64,000 nt of DNA, from the NCBI GenBank assembly GCA_034509925.1, contig CM067528.1, positions 10,882,001 to 10,946,000 on the forward strand, in the 5' to 3' direction. The stretch is from Hirudinaria manillensis (taxonomy: Eukaryota; Annelida; Clitellata; Hirudinida; Hirudinidae). Made by a program: the position numbers and the translations under genes. The notes under the pieces are model-generated. The model saw nothing but the letters and a program-made list of their open reading frames with translations. It was not told the DNA's origin and did no database searches. Shown one piece after another: positions 37,118-50,000 of this stretch (within the stretch, counting starts at the first letter, position 1; each line of letters begins with the position of its first letter).

Positions 37118-37997
37118 AATCTCCTGGAATCCGGAAATACTTCGTTCCATTCTAAACGTCATTTTCTTGAAATTGAGGATAAACCATTTTAATAATAAAT
37201 ATTGTCTTTATTGTGATCTAATTAAAGCAATTATTGATTGTTCAAAAACATTCATTGCTGTTTATAATTGACATGATAAATGCTTCTAAAAAAATTTATG
37301 AACAATTTTTAACTGACAGCTGACAATCGAGTCAATGAATAAAACTGATGCGGATATAATCAGGATTCGTAGTTTTCTAAAGTGATAATGAGTTGCATCA
37401 CAATATAGTAAACTTTACAATACTTTCAAATAACTTTAAATAAATCAACAACATGCTATTTGGTCGATTGATTACTTTATTAACGATTAAAATCTTTCTA
37501 ATGGGTATTATCTGTTTAAAATGGCTAAAATTTAAAAGGCACACTTGAATTGATTAACATGAAATCAAGTTTTATTCCGTTTGGTTAGACTCTCAAAATT
37601 TGTATTTGAAATTAAATGATTGTGAATTGATGCGAAATTCAGTTGATCATTCGTTATCTTGCATCGTCATTAGGCCAACTGTTACATAATTAGTGCAATT
37701 TCAAGGAACATGGTTTCAATACTTCCTTCTATCGAGGATAATCATAAGTTTTTCCTGATATTTTTAGAAGTAATTTCATAATTGTATTGTATAATATTAG
37801 ACGCTATTAAATTAAATGCGCTTTAAACCATGAGTAATTGAGGATTATCATGACTTGTTCCAATCTAAAATTCACAAATCAAGCATTGCCTTATTCAGAT
37901 TCTTGAATATTGAATGACTGAAAATAGTGATTTAAATAAATAAATAAACAAACTTTAAACAAAAACCAATAAGAAAATAGTGCCACTTGTTTCGTAG
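37118..37997. other. F11 3' flank
   Basis: The common type-A 3' flank, with the conserved GATCATTCGTTATCTTGC patch at about 37645, and then a type-B intron-4 tail from about 37930. No gene seen. Confidence 0.55.
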
Positions 37998-38306
37998 ATA
38001 TCCCAACGCAGGATCAATGGTAAGAGATACTTTTGTAGGAAATGGAATGATTACGTTAGTGGATTTGTGGAATTATTTATCGGTGATTAAGAAATCATTA
38101 TAATTTAAACTCGATCAATTTAAATTATTTATTATTCCATAGGACGTCGAACATTAAACATCTTAAATTCAACTGGGAAATTAGATATGACTTTATTTTG
38201 GAAACTTTCAACGGTACTCAGTCATTTGTTCGATATGGCATCTTTGTAGTTGGTGGTCCTGAAAGCAACTACAAACTGAATGTTGGAGGATGTAGCGGCA
38301 CGGCAA
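37998..38306 (+). pseudogene. F12: type-B FReD relic (exons 5-6)
   Basis: Exon 5 (37998-about 38090) is degenerate, with deletions near its end. Exon 6 (38143-38306) matches F10 but has a one-base deletion near ACTTTATTTTGGAAAC that shifts the frame, and GGATGT where the family has the YSGTAG Tyr. Exons 1-4 and 7 are absent. The type-B 3' flank follows directly after it. Confidence 0.8.
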
Positions 38307-39052
38307 GTAAAATTTTACAAGCAAAGAGAAATCATAATAATGTTAAGCTCAGGCTTATTTATTGAATCACATAGCAGTGACTTTTCTTTCAATATCAATA
38401 ATGTTTATCTGTGATTGAATCGAGGTTTTGTTTTTAAATTTTTCACTTGACTTTTGCCACGTTCTGCATCTGCATACACCGGGGATTAGTTGTTTCCTTG
38501 GCGGCTAGCGCACGTTAAGTCATAAGAAAAGACATCCGTGTGATGAACTACATTTGTCACTAATAATCTTTTGAAAATTATCGTCTGAAGAAAAAAAATT
38601 ATTTGTTAAAAAATGGTAGCATGTTGAATTCTCCCTTTACTTTCACTTTATTCTAAAACAGTAACGCTGTGTTGAATGCTGTCGAAGAGCTGAGTTTTAA
38701 TCAAAGCCTAACCAATGCATCCGTTTATCCCTTATTTTGCAAAATAAAATCTCAAATAACAACAAAATAGTGTCAATGCATCAAAGTTATTGAACAATTT
38801 ACATACGAATTCAAGCCGATTGATGAACGACATTAAGGTATGCCAAGGAATAAAAATGAAGGATTTCGTGAAAACTATAAAATAATTGGTATATAATTTT
38901 AAAAAAATCATACGTGAACTTCATCAAGTGACTCATGCTGAAGACGTTGAGAAATTGCAATCATTAACATGAACAGCCTGACAAGAAAAGGCTTAAATTC
39001 GCCGTTCGCAATGCATCGGTGTACGTTCTTCTTACTGGGGAGTTCTCTAAAG
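38307..39052. other. Type-B 3' flank and type-A promoter block before F13
   Basis: Same arrangement as before F11 and F15. No gene seen. Confidence 0.5.
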
Positions 39053-40811
39053 ATGATGACCAAAATTTTCTTCCTGTCTTTATTCATCGGTAGGAATAGG
39101 AAGTTTAGAGTTTTTATAAACTTTTACTTGAATAATGAGGTACAGTATTTTGTACATGATCAATTTATATATTCTAGCATCCACAAAAAGCGGGCATTGG
39201 GAAGAATGGATGGTATACAGAAGAGAATGTGGAACGATTGAAAAGAGATGCGTGGCTGACTCTCCAAAGTAGGTTCATATATTGAAGGCATAGTATTCAG
39301 TGTTTGACGTTTGCATTTTAGGGGTAGTTTGTGGGGCTTTCACTACCCCAAAAGTTTAATTACCCAAGTCAAGGGGAAGATTAAAATAACTGATCAATAT
39401 CAATAAATGCTCAAACTAATGTTTGTTATTCACAGCGAAATAAGTCCGATTTGCAAGACCACCGAACAACTTTGCAGTGATTTGAGTGGTTGGACCTTAC
39501 TGATCATTAAATTTTATACAATTCAAAAATATTTACCAAATATCTCTCAGTGACTTCAGTCCATGTCAGTTGGGAAGATGCTGTTGCAAAAATGAGCAAA
39601 ACGATTAATCTGAAGATTGGAGAAGAAACTAAGAAAGTTCCTGTGATGATTTCAGTGGATGGCAAAAAATATCTTGTGACTATTTAATTCTTTCAATCTT
39701 TGATGAAAAATAATTTAATTAAACAAACAGTCTAAAATTAAATTAAAGTGAAATTTTATTGCTTTTAATGTTTGAGAATTTAATCCCTCTTGATACAAAA
39801 TCATTTAATTCAAAAAGTGTAATAATTAATCAATTATTTGATGCAAAGGGTCGGTGATAGTATGTGATATTATCTACTTTTCTTGCGTTTAATATTTGAA
39901 CAAATAAATTCTGTTTTAGATCTTCCAACGTAGGTTAAATGGTGAGGTAGACTTTTATAGAAACTGGAATGATTATGTGGATGGTTTCGGAAACCCAGAA
40001 GGAGATTACTGGATTGGTGAATTCATATTGATTATTTATCGACAATTAATCAGAAATTGATTGCCTCTCTAAATTAATTTTTCTATTCCATATTCTATAC
40101 AGGAAGTTGAAAATAAATCTTTTTTCCTTCCTCTTGCAGGACTTAAGGCACTGAATATTTTGACTTCAAAGGATAATTTTGCTATGACGGTGTTCCTTCA
40201 GAGCTTCAATAACACTCAAGTCTATGCTCATTATGGCACATTCAAAATTGGTGGTCCTGAAACTAACTACAAACTTAGTGTCGGCGGTTATAGTGGCACA
40301 GCAGGTTAAATTACAAATACATTAATTTAGAAAATATTCATCTAATCACAATCCAAACATTTATTTATTTTTTCTAAATAAATTTCAAGTATTTTTTATT
40401 GAAAAGTGCCTAATAGTTGTTCCTATTTTCATTCTTTTTCATAATTAAGATAAAACTATCTAACCAAAACAGCGTTATTTTATTATTTATGGGTTATTTT
40501 AACAGCTAAATCGAGAATAATTATTATCTATTTACTAAATCTTACTTGATTGAATAGGTGATGCAATGGCTCCGCAAAACAACATGATGTTTTCCACTCA
40601 CGACCAGGATCATGACACCTGGAATGACAACTGTGCTGTCACATACAGAGGGGCCTGGTGGTATGCTGCCTGCCATCAGAGCAACTTGAACGGAAATTAC
40701 TATGAAGCCCCTGGAAACCACAGCAAGTTCGCAGATGGAGTTAATTGGCAACCGTTCATGGGTTACTATGTTTCCATGAAGAGAGCTACAATGGCCTTGA
40801 CCCTTAAGTGA
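39053..40811 (+). CDS. F13: secreted FReD lectin-like protein, type A, 273 aa
   Basis: Exons 39053-39089, 39178-39268, 39436-39488, 39551-39675, 39920-40016, 40140-40304 and 40558-40811; intact. Signal peptide [14 protein letters not shown], then [20 protein letters not shown]. Exon 3 reads EISPICKTTEQLC. FReD core as in other type-A copies. Last exon: [47 protein letters not shown] and ALTLK. Intron 4 carries an internal duplication: it contains both an F6-like and an F9-like intron segment and is longer (244 bases) than in relatives, a sign of recombination between copies. Confidence 0.92.
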
Positions 40812-42253
40812 AATCTTCTGGAATTCAGAAAAACCCTATTTGCAATCTTCTTGAAAAAGAGGATAAACGATTTTAATAATAAATATTGCCTTTGTGTAAT
40901 TCAACAAATTCAATGACAATTCGAAGTTATTCAGTGTCGCTTATAATTGAAGCTTAATAATAAATGATTCTGGAAAATTCATGAATAATTTTTAGCTGAC
41001 AACATTTTAATGTAATTGAATAAATGAGTTAATCTGATATACATGTAAATCAGGCTTCGTTGTTTACCAAGGCGAAAAAGAATTGCATAAAGAACTATTT
41101 ATTTATAACTTTGTTATAATTTCAAGTAATTTTAAATAAATCAGTAATAGCCAAGTGTTTCAAGTGACTACTTTATTTACGATTAAGAATCTCTAATAGG
41201 ACTAATAGTTTAAAACGGCTAAAACTTAAATGGTTCACCTATTTTGATTTGCAAGAAATCAAACTCAATTCCTTTTTATTATACTCTTAAAATTGATGAG
41301 TGAAAATAAATGATTGTGATTTGATTCGCAATTCAGTTGATCATTCGTTATCTTGCATTGTCATTAGGCCAACTGTTAAATAATTAGCACAATTACATAG
41401 ACTATGGTTTAATGCTTCCATATATTGATGGTAATAATAATTACCTTTTAATATTTCTAAAAATAATTTCATAATTAAAGTTTATAATATTAAGTGCCAC
41501 TAAGATAAAATGCGCTTGAAACCATGACTTAACGGTAACTGAATATTATCATGACCTGATCTACTCTCAAATTCACAAATCAACCTTTGCCTTATACCTA
41601 GTTTTAAAAATATTGAATGCATAACATTAACCAAAACACCACCAACAATTACGAGAACACTCACAAATCCCAATACAGTATGCTTAACTTGATATTATAC
41701 AAAATACTTTTATAATTTAATAATGTGTCAATATTAATTTGGCAATATTTAAATGTAACTCATGTTCTTTCAACAATCCACAAAATTTCAAAATTTCCTC
41801 TTTTTTGTAATAAAATGAAATATTATGTCTACCTAGATGTGAATATGGTAAACTACAAGGTTACTTACAAATTAATTACAATTGATGCATTAATAAAAAG
41901 AATTTGGAATACAAAGTACTACAGGCTTTAAAATAGAGACGAACATCGATAAAACAATCAACATTTAATTTACTTCAAGTCCTTTTTCTTGCATGTCACC
42001 ATTGATTACTTAACTTTTGTGAGTTAATAAATATGAATATTGTAATTATGTAACATCACAAATATTTAATGGAATGTTTTTTTGTTATTTGTAAATGTGC
42101 TTGAAATCATGAATTAACGGTAATTGAGGATTATCATGACTTGATCCAATCTAAAATTCACAAATCAAATAATAGTTTAAATAATAATAGTTTAAATAAA
42201 TAAATAAACCTTAAATGAAAACCGGCAAGAATTTAGTGATATTCATTTCGTAG
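40812..42253. other. F13 3' flank and duplicated AT-rich segment
   Basis: About 40850-41680 is the type-A 3' flank, nearly the same as 45340-45890 after F15. About 41680-42090 is repeated at about 46520-46915. The short ORF at 41725-41931 lies in this repeat and is broken in the other copy, so it is not called. Confidence 0.6.
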
Positions 42254-42948
42254 ATGTTCCAGCGATATCAATAATATTTAAACTCGATCTACTTTAAATA
42301 TTATTTATTATTCCATAGGACGTCGAGCATTAAACATCTTAACTTCAACTGGGAAATTCGATATGACTGCATTTTTGGAAACTTTCAGCGGTACTCAGGC
42401 ATTTGTTCGATATGGCCTCTTTGTCCCGAAAGCAACTACAAACTGAATGTTGGAGGATATAGTGGCACGGCAGGTAAAATTATAAATAACAACAGTAAAA
42501 TTATACAAGTATAAAACAAAATATTGATATTTAAAAAAAAGTTTTGAATTTATTTGCTAGATGTTTAAATATGCTAACGCATATTGATAGTTACTTTTAA
42601 TATTAAGTGATCCTAATTGTAAAGTAATTAATAAAAGTGAAATAGTTGATATTAAGCATGCGTTAGTTGAATGGGCATTGCTTTTCATATGGGCAGGCGA
42701 TGCAATGGATTACCAACAAAACATGATATTTACCATTCAAGATCAGTATCATGATAATTGGCACGACAATTATGAAGTTAAATTCGAAGAGCCTGGTAGT
42801 ATGCCCATTGTCGCAGTTGCAAATTGAGGGACACTATTATCCCTTTCTAGGAAACCATAGCGACTATGCAGACGTTATGGATTGGTTTCAATTCACTGGT
42901 AATCATGAATCAATGGAAATAACCGTAATGGTCCTGTCGTTGATATAA
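42254..42948 (+). pseudogene. F14: type-B FReD relic (exons 5-7)
   Basis: Exon 5 is reduced to about ten bases at 42254. Exon 6 (42319-42473) lacks about ten bases in the VGGP region. Exon 7 (42697-42948) keeps the outline but has one-base indels, loss of pocket residues and several substitutions (for example the GAWWY motif is destroyed). The match is to F10 throughout. Confidence 0.85.
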
Positions 42949-43708
42949 CAGTTGCTCGAATAGAGATGCCATCTTAGCTTTTGAGTTTTATGGGCAACAT
43001 TTTATTTCTTCATTGTTTTCATTTTGTCTTTCTATCGATCGCCTCATATGTAGGTTCGTTCATTGACAAGTTTGGTTAATGACTTTCATATCAATGACTT
43101 TTATTTCAATATCCACATTGTTTATCTGAGATTGAATCGAAGTTTTGTTTTTAAATTTTTCAATTGACTTTTCCCACGTTCTGCATCTGCATACACCAGG
43201 GATTGGTTGTTGTCTTGGTATTTGCCGCAAGTTAATTGATAAGCAAAAAACATCCGTGTTATGGGTTGTGTACCGTTATCTTGTGGAAATTATCGAAGCA
43301 AGAAAAATTAAATTGTTAATAGATGGTCGCTGTGTCGAAAAGATGAGATTTAATCAAAGCATCACCATCGCATACGTATTTTCTTTCTTTTTGCAAAATA
43401 AATTCGAAAAAAAAAAACAACAAAATAGCGTCAAGGTCTTAAAATTATTGAACAATTTACACACGAATTGGGGTCGTTTGAAAGAAGTCATTAAATTATG
43501 CCAAAGCATATAAATGAATGTTTTCATCCAAACTTCAACAAACACAATATTTAATTAAAAAAATCTCACAAGAACTTCCTTATGTGACTTAAGCAGAAAA
43601 TGTTGAGAAATAACATCCATTAAACTGAGGCACATGACGAGTAATTATTTAAGTAAGTCGTTCGCATTGCATCGGAGTACGTACTTCTTACCGAGGAGTT
43701 CTCTAAAG
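42949..43708. other. Type-B 3' flank and type-A promoter block before F15
   Basis: Very similar to 34731-35462. The open frame 43145-43513 is in this flank and is not conserved in the sister copy; not called. Confidence 0.55.
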
Positions 43709-45338
43709 ATGATGATCAGGATCTTCTTTCTGTCTTTATTCATTGGTAAGAATATCAAATTTAGAGCAGTTTTTAATATTTTACATGCAAATTTAGTACA
43801 ATATTCTATATACTTATATAATTCAAGCATCCGCAAAAAGCGGGCATTGGGAGGAATGGATGGTATACAGAAGAGAATGTGGAACGATTGAAAAGAGATG
43901 CGTGGCTGACTCTCCAAAGTAGGTTTAAATATTGAAGTCTTAGTATCCAGTGTTTGATGCAGGCATCTTAGGGTAGAAGCTTTCACTATCCCAAAATTTT
44001 AATTTCCCCAAGTCAAGGAGATGAATAAAATCACTGATCAATACCAATGAATGTTATTGAAAGTAATTTTTTTATACACAGCGAAATTGTCCCGATTTGT
44101 AAAAACAGCAAAGAACTTTGCAGTGATTTGAGTGGTTGGGCCTTACTGAATTTATAATTTTAAACAATACAAAAATAATTAAAATATCTTCTAGTGACTT
44201 CAGTCCATGTCAGTTGGGAAGATGCTGTTGCAAAAATGAGCAAAACGATTAATCTGAAGATTGGGGAAGAAACTAAGAAAGTTCCTGTGATGATTTCAGT
44301 GGATGGCAGAAAGTATCTTGTGAGGATTTAATACATCTTGATAGAAAATAATTTAATTCAAAAATTGTAACATTAAATTAATTATTTGTTGCAATGGATA
44401 GTACGTGATATTAACTGCTTTTCATGCGTGTAATGTTTAAAAAAACATATTCAAAATCTTCCAACGTAGATTAAATGGTGAGATAGACTTTTACAGAAAC
44501 TGGAATGATTACGTTGATGGTTTCGGAAACCCAGAAGGAGATTACTGGATTGGTTAATTCATATTGATTATTAATTGATTGTATCTCACATTTCTAAATT
44601 CTTCTGAAATTCGTATTCTGGAGTTAAAAATAATTCATTCTATTTTCTTCTTCTTGCAGGGCTTAAGGCACTGAATATTTTGACTTCAAAGGATAAGTTT
44701 TCTATGACGGTGTTCCTTCAGAGCTTCAATAACACTCAAGTCTATGCTCATTATGGCACATTCCAAATTGGTGGTTCTGAAACTAACTACAAACTTAATG
44801 TCGGCGGTTATAGTGGCACAGCAGGTTAAATTACAAATACATTAATTTGGAAAATATATTTTTTGTTCAACTATTCATCTAATCACAATCCAAACATTTA
44901 TTTATTTTTTCTAAATATATTTCAAATATTTTTATTGAAAAGTGCGTAAAAGTTGTTCCATTATTTTCATAATTAAGATGAAACAATCTAACCTCAACAG
45001 GTTATTTTATTATTTATGGGTTATTTTAACGGCTAATTCGAGAATAATTATTATCTATTTACTAAATCTTATTTGATTAAATAGGTGACGCAATGACTCC
45101 ACAAAACAACATGATGTTTTCCACTCACGACCAAGATAATGACAAAGCGGATGGCAGCTGTGCTGTCACATACAGAGGTGCCTGGTGGTATAATGCTTGC
45201 CATCAGAGCAACTTGAATGGATATTACTATGAAGCCCCTGGAAACCACAACAATTCCGCAGATGGCGTTAATTGGCTACCGTTCATGGGTCACCAGGTTT
45301 CCATGAAGAGAGCTACAATGGCTTTGACTTTAAAGTGA
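43709..45338 (+). CDS. F15: FReD lectin-like gene, type A, with damaged splice acceptor
   Basis: Segments 43709-43745, 43828-43918, 44082-44134, 44195-44319, 44456-44552, 44660-44824 and 45085-45338 keep an open 273-residue frame. The acceptor before exon 5 reads AA (44454-44455) in place of the AG present in every relative, so normal joining of exons 4 and 5 is unlikely. The nearest AG downstream (about 44469) would break the frame. Otherwise the product matches F11: [14 protein letters not shown], the four-Cys module, [20 protein letters not shown] and [12 protein letters not shown]. Could be a recent pseudogene, a non-AG acceptor in use, or a sequence error. Confidence 0.65.
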
Positions 45339-47089
45339 AATCTTCTGGAATCCAGAAAAATCCCCAAATCCCCTTAGTAGTCTATTGTTTCAAGTGATTA
45401 CTTTATTTACGATTAAAATTCTCTAATAGGACTAATAGTTTAAAATGGCTAAAACTTAAATGGTTCACCTATTTTGATTTGCAAGAAATCAAACTCAATT
45501 CCTTTTTATTATACTCTTAAAATTGATGAGTGAAAATAAATGATTGTGACTTGATTCGCAATTCAGTTGATCATTCGTTATCTTGCATTGTCATTTGGCC
45601 AACAGTCACATAATTAGCACAATTACATAGACTATGGTTTAATGCTTCCATATATTGATGGTAATCATAATTACTTTTTAATATTTCTAAAAACAAATGC
45701 GCTTGAAAGCATGACTTAATGGCAACTGAGAATTATCATCACCTTATCTAAAGTCAAATTCACAAATCAACCTTTGCCTTATACCTAGTTTTAAAATATT
45801 GAATGCATAGCAATGCGTAACATTAACAAAAGACACCACCGACATTTAAGAGAACACTCACAAATCCCAATATAGTATGCGCAATTAACGGTTCGAAGTC
45901 TCAAACATTTTTTTACGATATATATTATATTGAAGCTTACCAATAATTATTAAATAATAAATTACAGTTTTATTAAAACTTAATGAACGGTAAATAGAAT
46001 TTCCAAATGAGTTTTATAATAATTATTTATTCAATATTATATTAATTATAATTAATACTAATTTTATACATAATTATATAATATTATACATAATCATAAT
46101 TTTAAAAAAATTTTAAAATCACATTTAGTCCATTATCAATCTATCAATTAGTTCAAAAGATGATAAAATTATTATATATTTAAAATAATTATTATAATAA
46201 TTTGAACTATTCTACAAATGCAACAATCTGTAATTTTTAAGTCATTCCCAATATGCTTGGGTAACTCTCAACTTCTTTGAACTTCTAACTTTATGTTAGC
46301 TGTTGTCATGATTCTCATTAAAAAAAAAGTCTGTCAAAGGTATGTCAATTGATTTTTAATTGGCAGCAATCTTTAACAATAAACTTTGATAACAATGAAT
46401 ACAAGATTTTCGTAACAATTGTTATTTCAGATGAGTACAGATGTGGTTGGAAAGGCATAAGGATTACCTTCCAAGTGTCCAAATATTTTTTAATGCTGCT
46501 TAATAGTTTCACATCTAACTTGATATTATACAGAACACTTTTAAAAATATGTCAATATTAACTTTGGAATCTTTAAATGTAATTGGCATATTAATGCTTC
46601 CAACAATCCAACAAATTTCACAATTTATCTCTTTTTTTTAATAAAATAAAATATTACATCTACCTAGAAGTGCATATGGTAAACGAGTTACTTGCAAATT
46701 AATTACAATTGATGCATTAATAAAAAGAATTTGGAATACAAAGTACTACAGGCTTTAAAATACAGACGAACATCGGTAAAACAATCAACATTTAATTTAC
46801 TTCAAGTCATTTTTCTTACATGTCAACATTGATTATTTTACTTTTATGACTTAAAAAATATGAATGTTTTAGTTATGTAACATTAGAAATATTTAATGGA
46901 ATGTTTTTTGTTATTTTGCAATTTTAAACATAAAAATCCTTTTTTCAGCATACTTTCTATCGCAATATAAAGTTCAAGTGTGCCATAATATAATATATAT
47001 GTAATTCATCAATTCACAATGAATTACATTGGATGTTTAGGTGCTGATGGTTAGAAAAATTAGTGTGTCAATGAAAAAGGTCATATGCA
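45339..47089. other. F15 3' flank and AT-rich duplicated segment
   Basis: 45340-45890 repeats the F13 flank; 46520-46915 repeats 41680-42090. Between them is AT-rich sequence with no gene seen. The segment ends at the 3' end of the PARP-like gene. Confidence 0.55.
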
Positions 47090-50000
47090 TTACACTGTAA
47101 CTAAGTATTCTGGATATATATGGTTCCCATCAAATATTACATATGTTTTTGGTGAATTGATGTTGTCCACAACATAATTGTGATCTTGCATGGATCCTTG
47201 ATTCATTAGCAGAGATTCAATGGGTTTTTGTGATCCTTGGCCTTTTTTTCCAAGGAGTACCCTGACCAAATACAAGCACATTTTTTCCTTTTCTCCTTCA
47301 TTGCAGAGTTTCATGCACTGACCAGGATCGACATGAAGGTAAATGCCTTTTCCATAACATCCTGACAAATATTTCAAACATTGCATCACAAATGGTCATC
47401 CATAAAAGACTTCAGGAATAATTTGCTAATTTTTTTTAAACTAATTGCCTTAAACATAAGTCAGCTTTTGATGCAGAATTCTGCATTTTCCAGCAAAGTT
47501 TGGTTACCATTTAATTAAATAAAATTAGAATTTTGAGAGATTCTTGACATTTTGTTGAATTCCCCTCTCCACCCTTCTCTACAAAAGCTCCCTGCCATAT
47601 GTGTGGATGTATTTTGTGGACATTCATTTAAGTCTAGGATAATATTGTCATTATTTTTATAAATATTTTTCTTATACTTCTTAAATAAAAGTTGTATATT
47701 TTTGATTTTTTTAAATAAAATATTTATTCCTGGTTGGCATTGCTGGAACTGTTGTTATTTTAAAAACAAAGTCAGCACTGCATTAGGTTTTTTGCTAACC
47801 ATCTCTATGGGTAAATGTTCTTGTGAATCCAAAAGTATTGATTTCTAGAGCCATGTCAGAAGTAGTTCCATACCACAGCTGCTGCTCATGTTGGATGAGC
47901 TCATTTTGGTACTTAAACATCATATATAACCTTGGATTTTCTATTCTTTGAATCTGAATCACGAGTTTGTAGTAATAAATTTAAATTGATTTCAATGGTT
48001 TTCTTTTTTACTTTTGTAATTGAGAAATTGGAATGGAAGAGTTTCTCCACATCTCCAAACTCTAGGGAGTTTCTGTTGAGCACCACCAGTTTTGCACCAG
48101 GAGTTTGTGCTACTCCAGGTTGCCTTTCCATATTGCTTTTCCAGTTTGGTGGTAATCTTATCTTCACTGAAAATGTTATCATTTTCCACATTTTAAAGCA
48201 AAAATCTTTAAAAATGGTTAAACAAGAAAAACAAATTCCATTTTTATGCCAATACTATGAAACAAATTGGTTTAATTTCTATTGCTTTTCATGGCTTATC
48301 ACTTCAATATACTAAAATTAACGATATATATATTTATTAAAATTTATAACTTTTGCACGAGTAAAATATCTTGCATAATAAATAAACTAAATGAAAGTCT
48401 TTCTTTCAATTTCTGCAATCAAACATTCATTTCTTACAGAAATTGACTTTTAATCCTGATACACTCACACACACACATATCACTCCATGAAACTCTTTTG
48501 AGAGAAAATAATGAGAAAAAGAGAAATGAAAAATAATCACCATCATCATTTTTGATGCTTGGATCTCCTTCATCTGAATGTAAACTGATCTCGGGAGACT
48601 GGAAGTCATCCGAGCCAAGCTAATTATTAATGTAAATATGTATTTGATTAATAACAATAGTAGTTATTTTTATACCATATTAATTTTACATTTAATAATA
48701 ATTTTAGAATTTATATTAGAAATTATAAATATATTAATTTTAATCAAAATGTTAATGCACTTTTACATTATTGCAAATCATAAATATATCAGATATTGAT
48801 TTGAATAAGGAATTCTAATGATTTACAAAAAAAATTCCAACTAATTATATCAATTAAAACAGCTAAAGAATTTTTAAATCCAAACAGATGATTGAGCCGT
48901 CTCTGTCTGGCGATGACTCTGCCAAGTAATAACGTCGGAGGCACTTTGAAATGTCTCCTCGCTTTCTTCATTTGCAATGTCATCGGACTGTTTATTTAAA
49001 AAACAAAACAAAAAACTGATCATCATTATTTTGCAAATTATAAACATATTTTATTATAATTATAAATATAATTTATTATAATTATAAATATAATTTATTA
49101 TAATTATAAATATAATTTATTATAATTATAAATATAATTTATTATAATTATAAATATAATTTATTATAATTATAAATATAATTTATCATAATTATAATTA
49201 TAAACATTTCAATTAAAAAGTGTTTCCCTTATGTTTTTGGAAGGTTGGAATTCTCAGCTCTAATTGCAATTTACTTTTTAGTAAAATTCAATAAATTGGT
49301 TTATAAAAGAAAGTAAAAGACATTTTAAACTCCATTGTAAGAGTTGTCTTATAGTGCATGCAGATCCTCTGATACTCATAAATTTATGACTTTACAAAGT
49401 TATTACAATTTTTAAAAACAAATTCATTATCTTAGATTAAACATGTCCAATGTATATTTTCTTCCATAAAATCAGCCTTGGTTTTTGACTGCAAGATAGT
49501 GATCGACCGGGGCGTCAATTTTAGCAGGGGCCGGGACCGGGGCCGGGTTAGGGGGAGCGGTTGCCGGGGGAATCCGGGACCGGGATTAGCCGGGACCGGG
49601 GTTGAAGCCGGGGTTGGGGAGGCAATCTATAATAACGTTAACTAACGGTGCTTTTATTCTCTAAACATGTTGTAAACGTCAAATATATCAGTATGCTTAT
49701 TATGTCAAAGAGATTCTGTAAAACCTGTAATTAATAAAAAATTTCACAACGACAACTCTTCCACACTCCGTTGCAAAAACTTAGAAAATCACTAAATCGT
49801 TGATGGAATCTCATGAAAATGAAATCTTATTGAATACTAATTGATTACTGTTTTGTGAACTCAATAGTGATGAAAGTTAAACATAGTTTTAAGGTCATCA
49901 TTCCAGGTTCCAGCCGATGATGTTTTTTAACACCATCGAGTTAAGGAAACTTTCTCAGACTCCTTTCGAGGGGAGGTACCTGAATCTTGTTGAGGAACCC

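Noticed and set aside
43145-43513. 122-residue plus-strand frame
   Set aside because: It lies in the type-B 3' flank and is not open in the matching sequence after F10.
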